Source: Zizania palustris
Taxonomy: Eukaryota > Streptophyta > Magnoliopsida > Poales > Poaceae
Reading direction: 5' to 3'
DNA: 64,000 nt
Assembly (NCBI GenBank): GCA_019279435.1
Contig: JAAALK010000289.1
Span: 8,934,342 to 8,998,341 of the forward strand
Shown: positions 10,700 through 22,209 of the stretch, one piece after another
How the letters are laid out: each line of letters starts with the position of its first letter
Numbering within the stretch: position 1 is the first letter of the stretch
The notes under the pieces: model-generated
Seen by the model: the letters and a program-made list of their open reading frames with translations, nothing else
The model's database searches: none
What the model was told of the DNA's origin: nothing
Position numbers and translations under genes: made by a program

Positions 10700-13600
10700 A
10701 TGGCTCGACACTGGTTTAGCTCCTTTGCTAAATATGGTGCCGGACCATTTTCTCCCACTTACAGCCACTGATTGTGCAGGATCGGGGACTAGAGGATGTT
10801 TGGATCATGGACTCAGGATGCCCTCGCCACATGACGGGACATCGCAGATGGTTCTCTAGTCTCACTCCCCCGAAGTCAAAAGAGTACACCACATTCGGGA
10901 ACAGTGGTCAAGGGAAAGTAAGTGGCATTGGCTGATCAATTCGCATTTCAGATCACTTCTCTTTGAAGAATGTTGCTTTGGTTAAAAATTTGAACTTCAA
11001 TTTGATTTCTGTTTCGCAACTTCTTGAGGATGGGTTGGAAGTGCGTTTTAAGAAAGGCAATTCTTCTGTGTTTGATTCTAGAGGATCTTTGATTTGCCAG
11101 ATTTTACCATTTGGTAAAGTTTTTCGAATTGACTTCTCTAGTTCTTTTGGCCCTTCTCGTTGTTTGATAGCTGGATCTTCTTCTGAGCTCTGGAAGTGGC
11201 ATAGGAGGTTAGGCCATTTGAGTTTTGATCTGCTAGTCAGGTTAAGCTCTATGGACCTCATCCGAGGATTGCCCAAGCTTAAAATGGAGAAAGATCTAGT
11301 TTGTCATCCCTGTCGTCATGGGAAAATGGTTGCCGCTTCTCACTCACCTGTGACTCAGGTGATGACTTCGTATCCGGGCGAGCTTTTACACTTGGACACT
11401 ATCGATCCAGCTCGGGTACGCTCAGTCGGTGGGAAGTGGTTCGCGCTTGTCATTGTTGATGACTTCTCTCGATTCTCGTGGGTTTTCTTTTTGGAGTCTA
11501 AGGATGAAACTTTTCAGTTTGTTCATGACCTGATTTTGAAGCTGAAGAATGAGAACAATGGTCGGATGCGAGCAATTCGCTCCGACAACGGCTCTGAGTT
11601 CAAGAACTCTCAGTTCGTCAGCTTCTGTAGTGATCAAGGTCTTGACCATCAGTTTTCTTCTCCTTACACTCCCCCACAGAACGGCGTTGTGGAACGAAAG
11701 AACCGCACGCTAGTCGAGATGGCCAGGACGATGCTCGATGAGCACAGGACTCCTAGGCGTTTTTTGGGCTGAAGACATGAACACGGCTTGCTATCTGGCC
11801 AACCGCATCTTTCTTAGAGCTTACCTTGGTAAGACATCATATGAACTGTGGTTTGGCAGACAGCCCAAGGTGAGCCACTTGCGAGCATTTGGCTGCATGT
11901 GCTTTGTGCTCAAGAAGGGAGGGCATTTGGACAAGTTTGAGTCTCGTTGCTGGGATGGTGTTTTTCTTGGTTATGCATTGCATTCTCGAGGTTTCCATGT
12001 TTGGAAACTCGAAACCCAACAGCTTGTCGAGACTTGCGAAGTTTCATTTGATGAGTCCTATCCTTCTTTGACTCCTTCTTTTGAGCCCTCTGGTGATGAT
12101 GAGATCGGAGAGTCCATCTTCGAGGAAGATGAGGATACTCCAGCTGCTGATGAGGGTGGGCTTTCTGCACCCCCTGTAGAGCCCACACCTTTTGAGACTT
12201 CGACTGAGGATGAGGGTGGACCTCTGATCACTTTTTCCACTACGATCGAGCCTCCTCAGTCGAGTCCAGAGGTGCCAGCTGCTGACTCCGGTGAGGTGAC
12301 TTCAGATCACAAGGGAACCCGAGCAGTTCAGCGTGACCATCCCTTAGAGCTCATCATAGGTGATTTGACTGAGAGAACTTTGCGTTCATCTGGTAACTCT
12401 CTTGCTGTGTTTACTGAATCTGCTTTTGTTGCATCTTTTGAGCCTAGAGATGTTTCTCATGCTCTTTCTGATTCAAATTGGATTAATGCTATGCAAGAAG
12501 AGCTTGAGAATTTTGTCCGTAATCGGGTTTGGACGCTAGTTGAGCCGCCACCAGGATGCAACCCCATAGGCACCAAGTGGGTGTTCAAGAACAAACAAGG
12601 TTACAATGGGGTTGTGGTGCGCAACAAAGCTCGACTAGTTGCCCAGGGTTATTGCCAGAAGGAAGGTATTGACTTTGAAGAAACCTTCGCTCCTGTTGCC
12701 CATCTTGAGTCCATTCGTATTCTTCTAGCTTTTGCCGTTTCGAAGGGTTTTAAGCTTTTTCAAATGGACGTCAAGAGTGCTTTTCTGAACGGGTACATAG
12801 AAGAGGTGGTTTATGTTAGGCAACCCCCCGGTTTTGAGAACCCCAAGTTTCCTTTACATGTTATTAAATTGCAAAAAGCTTTATACGGGTTGAAGCAAGC
12901 CCCCAGGGCTTAGTATGACCGGTTGAAGCAGTTTTTGTTGGGGAAGGGCTTTGTGATGGGTTCTGTGGATAAAACTCTTTTCTTGCTCACAGTTGCTTCA
13001 GATTTCATAGTCGCTCAGATTTCTGAGCAGATGCACAGTGAGTTTGAGATGAGCCTCATGGGTGAGCTCAAGTACTTCCTAGGGCTCCAGATCAAGCAGA
13101 CCAAGGACGACACCTTCATCCACCAGGGTAAGTACACTCGCGACATGCTTAAGAAATTTGACTTTGGTGGTGAATTGAAGCCGCAGATGACCCCGATGGC
13201 ACTTCTGGGGGTCTGGACAAGGATGAGAGTGGCGTCAAGGTCAACGAAAGGGATTTTCAAGGGATGATCGGTTCGCTGCTATACTTGACGGCGACAAGAC
13301 CGGACATTTAGTTCGCCGTGGGTCTTTGCGCGCGTTTTCAGTCTTCGCCACGCGCGTCTCACCGGCAGGCTGTCAAGCGCATCTTCAGGTATCTCACTTA
13401 TGCGCCTGATCTTGGTCTTTATTATTCAGCATCATCATCTCTTGATTTATCTGGCTTTTCGGACGCTGACTTTGGTGGGTGCCGGTTGGATCGCAAGTCG
13501 ACTTCCGGTACTTGCCAGTTTCTTGGCTCTTCCCTTGTTTCTTAGTCTTCTCGAAAGCAATCTGGAGTTGCTCTTTTTACCACAGAGGCTGAGTATGTAG

Positions 13601-13917
13601 CTGCTGCTAGCTGTTGCTCACAGTTGGTTTGGATGATTTCCACTCTATGAGATTTTGGGTTGTTCTTTCCTATCAGGGTTCCATTGTTTTGCGACAGCAC
13701 CAGTGCTATTAGTGTAGGGAAAAACCCTTGTCTCCATTCAAAAACCAAACACATTGATGTGCGCTTTCACTTTCTGAGGGATCAATATGAGAAAGGTGTC
13801 ATTGACCTTGTTCATGTTGATACCCATCATCAGTTGGCTGACATTTTCACCAAACCCCTAGATCAGTCTACCTTTGAGCGTTTACGAGGGGATTTGGGTG
13901 TTGTGTATCCCTTCTAG
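10700..13917 (+). pseudogene. pol: copia-1 Pol: protease, integrase, RT, RNase H (broken)
   Basis: Protease remnant with the DSG active site at 10810-10818. GAG-pre-integrase (WHRRLGHLSFDLL) and integrase core run in frame 1 to 11772, with SDNGSEF and NGVVERKNRT carrying catalytic residues. A frameshift in a T-run near 11760 moves to frame 2 for the integrase C-terminus and RT (11738-13267). RT has FQMDVKSAFLNG and LYGLKQAP, then a TAG at 12911-12913. The segment that should hold the catalytic YVDD motif is missing near 13018: the sequence runs from SDFIVAQ straight to ISEQMHSEFEM. RNase H is in frame 1 from about 13318, with GFSDADFGG, TEAEYVA, FCDSTSA and LADIFTKPL, and ends at 13917. Stops also occur near 10933, at 13543 and near 13648. 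Confidence 0.9.
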
Positions 13918-15262
13918 GATATTTTGCGTCAGTTTTCTCTCTTCTTTACTCTTTTCTTGAGTCTTTTTGTGTGTGTTCATATCTTGCATATTCACATATC
14001 ACACTTTATAAATGCTTCTGTTATATGATTGAACTGCTTTACTTATTCTAGCTGGTACATGCTTTTGAATACTTGTCAATGATCATGCTTTGCTTCAGTT
14101 CACTTGATATGTCTGATATCTGTCATATTCATGGCTTTTATGCTTTAAACTTGAAAAATGATCACCACTGCTTCTGGTAACTAGCATGCGTAGGCTGAAT
14201 GTTCTCGCTATCTGTTACATGCCTTGTAGCTAGTTCCTGACTTAGATGCAAACATGCAACTTGGACATCTTTCTGCTTTAAAACATGGAAATGTGCTATA
14301 AAAATGATGAAAAATCAAGAAAAATGAAAATTCCATGCCTCTTTATGCATTACTTGCAAAGAACCAGGTGGGTTTGCTTTGTCGCATTGCATTGTTCTAG
14401 ACTGCGTACCATAGCACTTTGGTATGAACTAGGACAATGTAGTGTATGCCAAGACCAATGTCTTAAGCTTCTGATGGTCCAGATCTGGCCTAGGCTTGAC
14501 TTGGTCGGTCAGCATAAGGTTTGACATGCAAATAACCCCTGGCATAAATAAAAAAAAGGAGAAAAGAAAAAGCCTGAAAATTGAAATGATAACAAGTTTG
14601 CTAAAGCACTTTGTTTTGGACAATGCTTATCTTGGTAGATATCAGATTGGCTTCTACATCTCATGCTTTACCTTGCTTGTTAACTGGAAAATATGGTGAT
14701 GCTTTTGTTTGCAAAAACTGAAAAATGCGTGCTACTGATTTTTCTTTAGATATCATCTGTTGCACTGATCATGCCATGTGTCTTAGACAGTATGTCTTTT
14801 GCTCTACCTGTTAGATATTGTAATTGCAGTCAATCATATCTGAGAATCATGCTTTATTTACTCCACCTACACTCCAGTTACATTCATTGCATATTTTGAG
14901 GGGGAGTTGCAGTTCAGGGGGAGTCTGTGTCTCTTTTTTTTGAGTGCTTGATGAGTTCACTTGTCAACAAGGTGGAGAGATTTTGGGATAAGAGTTTGAG
15001 GGGGAGTTTTTGTCTCGCTTACTCTTTTGATATCCTTGTTGTTCTAAAATCGCACTCATTTTGAGCTTTTACGTTTTTGGTTAACCATAATGACCACTTC
15101 TTGCTTTTGTTTGGCTTTCGGTCATTAGGATTAAACTTTTACCTTTTCTTCTTCTTCTTCTTTGTTTTTCTTGTGCTTTGTTTTTGTGTTTCCACATGTG
15201 TTCGCAGGTTCTGAAGAGCCGAAGAAGTGAAGTATTGACAATGCACTCATCAAGGGGGAGAT
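13918..15262 (+). other. copia-1 spacer between RNase H and 3' LTR, with polypurine-like runs
   Basis: This is where SIRE-lineage elements may carry an env-like gene. I see no supported reading frame. The last 400 bp contain GAGGGGGAG at 14898-14906 and 14998-15006, CAGGGGGAG at 14915-14923, and the tract next to the LTR, CAAGGGGGAGAT at 15251-15262. Confidence 0.75.
15251..15262 (+). other. Polypurine tract of copia-1
   Basis: CAAGGGGGAGAT immediately before the 3' LTR start TGAGGAGCC, where plus-strand DNA synthesis is primed in Copia elements. Confidence 0.85.
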
Positions 15263-17126
15263 TGAGGAGCCATGCTGAATAGTGTGGGCCTCATGGCTCC
15301 AGAGGTGATGAGTCATTGTCAATGATAGTCAAAGAGGACAGAAGAAGAGAGGAGATATGTTGTTTCATGGGTCGCATGTGACTCAGGTACACGGGCAGCG
15401 AGCGACTGTCGGGCTGAGAGAGCTGCGAAGTCGGGCTGGACCAATCCGGGTACATGGGCTGGAAGCAGCAGAAGACCCACTAGGCTGTTGACCAGGACTG
15501 ACTCAGGTACACGGGCGGTGAGTGATTGTCGGGCTGAGAGAGCTGCGGAATCAGGCCGGCCCAATCCGGGTACCTGGTGCAAAGTTGGTGGAGGCTTTGT
15601 CAGTTTCGGCGCAAAACTGACAACCGTTGATCTTGTATCAGAGTGTCCAGAAGAGAAGCCGTAGTCGCTACGAAAGCTTAGCTTCCGGATAAGTCATCTG
15701 TATCTCTAGGCCCACAGTCAGTCAGTCAAGTCTGTAAAAAATCCTAAGGGCAGTTTAGTCTTTTCCTTTTATTCCTGCGTCTCTAAAAACCCCTAAGGGG
15801 CTGGTGGAATATTCTAGGTCATTGGGCAGCCTATAAATAGGGCCCCAATCCCTAGGGTTGGACTACCCCTTCTAGAATTCACTTTTCAATCCATTGGGTC
15901 ATTTTTTGCTCCCTATCTTTTCTCTCTCCCCATGTGCGCCGCCAGGCAATGAGCCTTGTTTCTTCCTGAGATTCATTCGCTTCTTCACTGTTCTGGAAGA
16001 GTCTGTTTCGGGTGTTTTTGTGCGAAGCATTTATGTGCGCAACACTTCATTTAATGTCCTTGCTGTTGAGTGCATGCGGTTAATTTATTCTCTGAGAAGA
16101 AACTTCGCTGTTGCTGTGATTTGTTCTTCACGAGGGGTACTAGTTCTTGCTGTTTGCAAGTAGTACTACTCCACTGTAGCAACAGTACACTAGTACTCTA
16201 GCATTGCTTTTTCCTGCACAGCTTTTTGATCGGGTTGACAGGGCTAAAGTCTCTTTTTTGACTGTTTCTGACGAAGCCCCTTCTCTATGTTCGAAGTCCC
16301 TCAGCTTCGTGAGGCAGGCTTCGATCTGACATCCTCGAGGGCATCGTTCGAACTTCGAACTTCATTTTGTGTACTGAGTTGCTAGCTTCGAAGTAACTTT
16401 TTGAACTGTCAGTGTATCATACTTCGAACGTCTGTGCGAAGGTACTCCGACTTGAGCTCTTTGAAGTCCATACTTCGACAGGTTTCGAAGTTGGCTTCGA
16501 AGCTTGTCTTTCTGTTAGACTTCGCTCGATGTGAGTTCCTTCTTGCTGTCATTTTTGAAGGTCACTATGTGTGTGTTCGGAGCTTGTCTTATGAAGTTAA
16601 TCCTCTGAACGAAGGTCTCAACTTCGGTTGGCATACCTCGACCAAGCTAGCTTCGAAGTTTGAGTGTAGGCTTCAATTTGATCTTTCTGCCGTGTGTTGG
16701 GCTTCGCTACTCTTTCGAAGGTTGTTTTTCTGTGAGCCTGTTCTAAGCTCTGTTCGAAGTTTAGCCTTGACACAGCGAAGCAGGCTTCGACACAAGTGCA
16801 GCAGGCTTCACCAAGTTTCGAACAGGAGACAAATCTGAACAGTAACCTCTCATGTCACTTCATATATACTTAGATCATCTTTTGAGAAGTTTGTCTTGCC
16901 ATGTCTAGTATATTTTGTTTATCTGCCTAGTAGCACTGCTTTGGTAGTTCTGTGTTTAACATCAGTTGTTTCTAGGCTAGATACCTGTAGACTTAGGCAA
17001 TCCGTTCATACTTTGCTGCTTAGTCTTTTGAGGTGCGTAGGGTATTGGGAATAGGCCATATATTTGAAATAATTTTTAAGGCGCCCATTCACCCCCCCCC
17101 CTCTGGTCGCTACTTTCGGTCCTACA
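15263..17126 (+). repeat. 3' LTR of copia-1
   Basis: 1,864 bp from TGAGGAGCCATGC to GGTCCTACA, collinear with 6065-7954 apart from substitutions and the two reciprocal gaps (133 bp extra here, about 160 bp missing here). The TATA-like ATAAATAGGG is kept near 15834. It is followed by AAACC at 17127-17131. Confidence 0.9.
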
Positions 17127-17626
17127 AAACCCCTCCGCACTGAAGGTATATTCACGTTAGAGATCACTTCGCACCGGAGGTATCCTCGCGCCGGACTACC
17201 CTGACCCCTTCGGCCATCTACAGTTTGACTGGAGGTATAGCCTTGGTCCGACTGGCTGAAGGATAGAGACCCCTTCGCACCAGTGCGCTGAAGGCCCCTT
17301 CGGCGGAGGCTTCGCACATCCGGTCAGACCGGCCATGTGATTTCGGGCTTACTAGACACTTCTGGCCGGTCTGACCACCCAGTAGACTTCGGTCCAACCA
17401 GCCCTATTCTGGCCGATTGAGTTTAGTTAAGTTATTTATCGTTTTTAGTTATTTTCCAACACTTTGGTTAATTGAGTAATTTTAGATTAATATTATTTGA
17501 TTGTCTAGCGACTCCGTTCTCCCCTTACCACGGTTAAGGATTGTCAAAACGCGACATCAACGTCTTTTGACATTTTTGGATCATCAAACCAGACCAAGTG
17601 TGGGGGCACACTTTTTTGTCAACACA
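17127..17626 (+). repeat. Element Y LTR 3' end (plus orientation)
   Basis: Continues the Y sequence interrupted by copia-1, beginning with the second AAACC. It ends GGGGGCACACTTTTTTGTC then AACACA, a typical LTR terminus, but no primer site follows. The last 130 bp are an inverted match to 4907-5040. So two Y-type LTR 3' ends face in opposite directions around the copia-1 insertion. No coding sequence is seen. Confidence 0.5.
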
Positions 17627-19106
17627 TGGATCGGTACCTTCTAGCACGAGATGCGCTAGGTGCAGCAGAACAAGATGTGAGAGTAGCGCGTCAAGCCTAT
17701 CTCATTTCGTCCTTGTCGTCCTTCGCCAATCCGATCGATGAAGACGGCATAGTCGTTCGCATGTAAATGTCCACGAGCGTCGCTATTGGAGAAACGCCTC
17801 AATGGAGTCCACACGTACAGGGATGGAGAACCTCCCACGATAGAATGCTAGCCCCTTGGTGATCAAGAATGGGAGGAGAGAACTCTTTCGTGACTAGGTC
17901 TAATCTAGGCTTATTATTTTGTTCTAAGATGTCCTCTCCTTTTATAGGGCTGAGAGACCTATGGTCGTGCCTATCTAGAAACCCTCAAAACCGTAATAGA
18001 TCCAATATGTTTGCCCACATCAAAACTTCTGATTCTGGATCAGAACTTCCAATAAGGTATTTCAGGTCTCTCGATACAGTACGACACAGAACAGATCCAA
18101 TTTGTTATTGCCCACCTCGGAACTTCTGATACCATATCAGAACTTCTGATCTGTACAAAATTCCTCGATTTCAAATCGGAACTTCTGGCTCGTTGGAACT
18201 TCCGATACCATATCGGAACTTCCGAAGCAACATTTGCTCTCTTTATCGAGACTAGATAATAATTTGAACTTCCGATACAACTTTTTAGAACTTCCGATTT
18301 GCACAAGAACCAATTCTTTGCATGCTTTTAATTCATCCCCCTAGTGTGTGACCCGATAGGTTCATACACTAATGGTTGTTCACCGAAAACCGTTTCTGAC
18401 TCACTGATCAATACCGGTACCTAGCAGCACATATTGACTCCCCAAAGCGTACAAAATCGAATTTTCAAGAACCTTGATATATGCAAACACTAGTCCCTTT
18501 ACCATGTGCCATCAGTGAATCTCAAGGCGGGATACGTGCCACCCTTGTTTGTTCACTCGACATTTCATTCGATCTAGTATAGGATTCAAATCATGACAAA
18601 CTCCTTAGTCATAGTGGCATGACCATTCACTTTTCCAATCCAATATCTCGAGGGGCCCAGAAATAACTCTCCCGTTATTAGGAGGGGTAAATTCCATCTT
18701 GACCGCTCACATAACAAGACATGCTTCATGACACACCTAAAAACAATCCTTATTACTACCCTATTACGGAATAGTGTTAGGAAGAATCTAAGTGTGTCAC
18801 TACGCATTCTGGAATCAAATGATGATCTCAGGTCCAAGTACTCTACATGTACACCATTTGAGATGACAACTAATGGCACATTACAATAACAATCCCAATA
18901 GTATCTCAAGTGGGTCTGTCCAATACCATGTTCACCAACATGTGTCCACATCACTGATTTGACATCTCTATGTCTATGATCTGTGAAACACAATCATCAA
19001 TCAGTCAGATGTGCTAATCCATGTATCATCACTGTCCCACATGATGAAAAGATTAGGGACCCCTTTTGAACAACATCGTAATAAAGCAAATAGTTTCACA
19101 TAACAA
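17627..19106 (-). mobile_element. copia-2 family 3' fragment: LTR part and 3' untranslated region
   Basis: Read on minus, this is collinear with about 60650-62200 of copia-2 copy B: the 3' UTR (about 18310-19106) and then the LTR with its GGAAGTTCC-type repeats (17627 to about 18310). The last LTR bases are missing at 17627. The primer-tract/LTR start GTGGGAGATTGAAGG is deleted at the UTR-LTR joint near 18308. No coding sequence is supported. Confidence 0.75.
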
Positions 19107-19694
19107 GTGGCATGGAGAAGTGGCGCTGAATCCCTCGTCGGCACAGTACGCTGCGAACTTAGCCGTCGTGAACTCAACGCTATTGTCCATGAGGAGCACC
19201 CAGAGCTTGCGGCCGCACTCCTTCTCCACAGCTACTTGATGACACTTGATAGCATCTATAGCTGCCGCCTTGGCATCGAGAAGCACTGCCCACATGTACC
19301 GGGGCATGTCATCGATGAGGAGTATGAAGCAGCACTGACCTCCAAGGGTAGCCAGTGTCACGGGACTGCAAAGGGCGCTGTGCACGTGCTTCGGCTTCTC
19401 CTTGGCACAGACGCTTGCCTAACAAGGGAATGGGAGCCGCTAATGCTTGGTTGGCATGCAGGTGTCGCAGAACTGCTCCACATGCTCGACACTCGACATG
19501 CCCTGCACCATCTCTTTGGTGTTGAGATGCTTTAGGGCCTCAAAGTTGAGCTTACCAAAGTGAGCCATGCCACCTGTGAGGGCCGCGTTTGCTAGGAGCA
19601 CGATCGTCGTGCGGACATCCACCGGGAGCATTGTTGGCATGTCCGCACTAGTTTGGGGGTGCCGCTGCACATGCGGTGCCGCGCTGCTGCCCAC
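19107..19694 (-). pseudogene. copia-3 GAG-pre-integrase and integrase fragment
   Basis: A minus-strand frame ending at 19440 has HFGKLNFEALKHLNTKEM and EHVEQFCDTCMPTKH, the GAG-pre-integrase pattern. A second frame (about 19385 to 19107) has FILLIDDMPRYMWAVLL, a QVAVEKECGRKL block and LLMDNSVEFTTAKFAAYC, the middle of a Copia integrase core. The second catalytic Asp is in MDNSVEF, a degraded form of the usual TDxGGEF. The frame shifts between the two pieces and the C-terminal half is absent. Confidence 0.75.
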
Positions 19695-20348
19695 TACACC
19701 ACCTGTTCAACCTCCACACTCTTTGGTAATTCGGCCTCCACGTCGATGCTGCCTACTTCAGAGGTAGTGCCGCTACGGTTACTGTCACGCAGAGCTTCGA
19801 GCTCTGCCACTGCAACATGTGCTATAGTCATAGCCACCGCCACTTCCTTTACTTCTCTCGCTACTACCAATTCTATTGCCACCAACATAGCCACTGGAGC
19901 GGCCACTACCGCATCCTCTACTACCACCCGCTCGTGCTCCTCTTCCATGGTGAGTTCGGCCTCCTACCGATGCCATGCGCTCACAGTGACCGAGCGGTGA
20001 GACGCTCCTACGGACATGACGCACAGCTAGAGGGGAAAAGTCATGGGGGTTGTTGTTGCACTAGGAGGAAGGCACTGCTGTCGAGATGCTGCTCAAAGTG
20101 CGGGTGGTACTCACTGAGTTGCTGGATTCTAGTAGAGCAGCAAGGGAGGAAGACGAACAGGGAGTCTGTCGTGTCCACTGGAGAGTGTAACGGAAGGGAT
20201 TGGATCAGTCGAATAACCATACAGCTCAGATACCAATTGTTAGCAAGAACACTCGAATAGCTAGGGATGACAACCACAGTTTGGGGCAATTTTTCCATTC
20301 ACTAGAATGCCATATCCAACCTGAATGGTTGGGGTACATATGCGATAA
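19107..20348 (-). mobile_element. Third Copia family fragment (copia-3): partial LTR, primer site, gag and integrase remnants
   Basis: On minus: an LTR 3' end at about 20348-20238 ending TTGCTAACA, the primer site TGGTATCTGAGC at 20224-20235 (one mismatch to the usual initiator-Met site), then only about 540 bp before the GAG-pre-integrase domain. Most of Gag and the protease are therefore deleted. Integrase follows until the fragment stops at the copia-2 piece at 19106. A Gly/Ser/Arg-rich frame around 19785-20024 may be the Gag tail. Confidence 0.7.
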
Positions 20349-21180
20349 ATGTTATGCCATACCACAAGGCTTATTCCATCAACCGGGAGAATAGGGAAAT
20401 GGTATGTTGAGCTCGCCTCCTTTGGCATAACATTTATTGCACGCACACCAATAAAATCACAAGTGATTGCTGACTTTATGGCAGAGTGGACTCTGCTAGC
20501 CTTGTGGGCGCTAGAGGGGACCAATGAAGGAGTGTCGACCATCTACTCCAATGACACGTATAAGGCATCTATAGTGGGCTTCGGAGCAGTAATAATCTCG
20601 CCTTCAGGACAAAAGGTGTTGTACTCTATAAAGGTTAACTTTAAAGCCACCAATAATGTAGCTGAATACAAAGGCATCTTTTTAGGTCTTCAAAAAGCGC
20701 GCACACTTGGCGCCGCTCGGTTTGTTGTAAAAATAGACTCCCAGGTTGTCGCAGGCCATGTGGACAATATATTTCAAGCTCGACACACAGACCTCGCCGC
20801 GTACCTGGTCGAGATCCCCAAGACTGAAGCTTCATTTAGAAGGATTTAAGTCTAAAGCATCCCAATAGCGGACAACCAACAAGTGGTCACCCACACAAAG
20901 GCGGTAGCCGAAGGCCAAGATATTCTATCAAGGGATTACTTCGAAGAGTTGTCCACCCCTTAGGTGCCACCCTTGATCCCTGTCGATGTACTTTGCATAC
21001 CCGATAGTGATTCGTGGAGCCCAATCATGAGTATGCTCCAATACTAAGCCACCATCCAGAAGGACCCAAGCCCTCAAGACTACAGTGTAGGGACCGGCAT
21101 TATCACATTATCAACGGTGTGCTATACAAATCTGGAGTATGCTCACCACAACTACGATGCATAACTTAGAAAGAAGGCCA
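20349..21180 (+). pseudogene. Tat-2 pol fragment: RNase H end and archaeal-type RNase H
   Basis: The frame to 20849 contains TGRIGKWYVELASFGI (end of the native RNase H/connection). It is followed by IYSNDTYKASIVGFGAVI, NNVAEYKGIFLGLQKAR and KIDSQVVAGHVDNIFQARH, matching the second RNase H of Tat-3 at 47540-47820. The first acidic residue sits in YSND instead of YSDG. Past 20849 the homology to the downstream linker continues in shifted frames with stops up to 21180. Confidence 0.8.
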
Positions 21181-21181
21181 G

Positions 21182-21676
21182 TGTTGGGGGAAAATACTTC
21201 ATCCTCAGGGTTTTAGAGGTTGACAGTCAAAGATAACTTATAAGCATCAAAGTTTACGCTCACCTCCGAAGGTGATGAAGTTTCTAAGCTGAAGGATGCT
21301 TCGGCTTATGATTCGAAGGCATCCTCCGAAGGCCCCGAAGCTGTAGTGGAAAATAGCCAGACTGATAAGACGTCTGCCTTATCTACCTTCTCCAGGTAGA
21401 TTTTACTATTTTAGCCCTATTCTGGGTACCGGATAGTTTCCACTATGTCGGTTGTAATTGAGGGGTATATAGGTCTTTTCCTTAAGACTTTTTGCCTATA
21501 AATACCCTCATTCTTACCCTGTAAGAGGCATCGAATACTCAGCTATTCAATACATAGTTTCAGACTACTTCAAGCTATTATCCTATTCGGAGGCTTAGAA
21601 TAGTTCTCAACACAAATTTCCTGTTTGTTAGTTCTTAACATTCGAGAACCTGTTAGTGTAATCTTTTACACCAACA
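21182..21676 (+). repeat. LTR of Tat-2
   Basis: 495 bp, TGTTGGGGGAAAATACTTC to TTTTACACCAACA, with TATAAATA at 21497-21504. Closely related to the Tat-1 LTR. Confidence 0.88.
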
Positions 21677-22209
21677 ATGGCCTTAATAAATGTGAAGTAT
21701 GAGATACATGCAATGAATGTAAATTAAATATGACTTGTGTGTCACGATTATTTATAGCCAAGGCTGGTGTACATTTGTGACCTACATGTCGAGAATTGAT
21801 GCTTTAGCTCATGTAACTAGTATAGGTGCTATAGTGATAGACCAGTTGGGGTGGAAGTCGGACTTCCGCATGAATAGTATTGGTTTTCTTAACGAGGCTA
21901 TCAAAATGGTTTTGAGCCTTGGGGCATAGAGTTGGCATAAAGCATTGGGTGCTTCTCCAACGACAAGAGTCACATACGATATGATTAGCAAAGCGCTGGT
22001 TACCTATGTCACCTAGCTTGTAGCAATGATGATAAAACTCACTAGGAGATAGAATGAAGATTGATCTTGTGCCTCTATTAGTGATTAGAGGGAAAGTGAC
22101 TATTTTTAAAATAGTGGAACATCTTTTATTGGATAGGAGATAAACATTGCATAGTGATGAACCTTGCATTTAATCTTTTGTAGATCATAGCACCTACTAC
22201 TACTTCTAT

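Larger units (their letters stand above)
6065..17126 (+). mobile_element. Complete Ty1/Copia retrotransposon, SIRE/Maximus-like (copia-1)
   Basis: 11,062 bp bounded by AAACC duplications. Order: 5' LTR 6065-7954, primer site 7957, Gag with two CCHC knuckles, protease, integrase, RT and RNase H to 13917, a 1.3 kb spacer, a polypurine tract, and 3' LTR 15263-17126. Integrase precedes RT, which defines Copia. Long LTRs, a long Gag and several polypurine-like runs fit the SIRE/Maximus lineage, though no env-like ORF remains. The element is dead: frameshifts, many stops and loss of the RT catalytic motif. The lineage call is by eye and could be wrong; the superfamily is firm. Confidence 0.92.
20349..21676 (+). 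mobile_element. Internally deleted Tat remnant (Tat-2)
   Basis: The RNase H tail and the added second RNase H of a Tat pol are followed within about 330 bp by an LTR at 21182-21676. Integrase, antisense gene and polypurine tract are all missing, so a deletion of several kb joined pol to the LTR. The left edge near 20349 is approximate. The base after the LTR begins copia-2 copy A. Confidence 0.75.

Noticed and set aside
13918..15262. An env-like gene in the copia-1 spacer
   Set aside because: SIRE relatives may have one here, but no frame longer than about 90 codons is present and none has a signal peptide or membrane segment pattern.
17869..18129. ORF at 17869-18129 and similar short frames in 17.6-19 kb as host genes
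   Set aside because: The region is an inverted copy of the copia-2 LTR and 3' UTR, which are non-coding.
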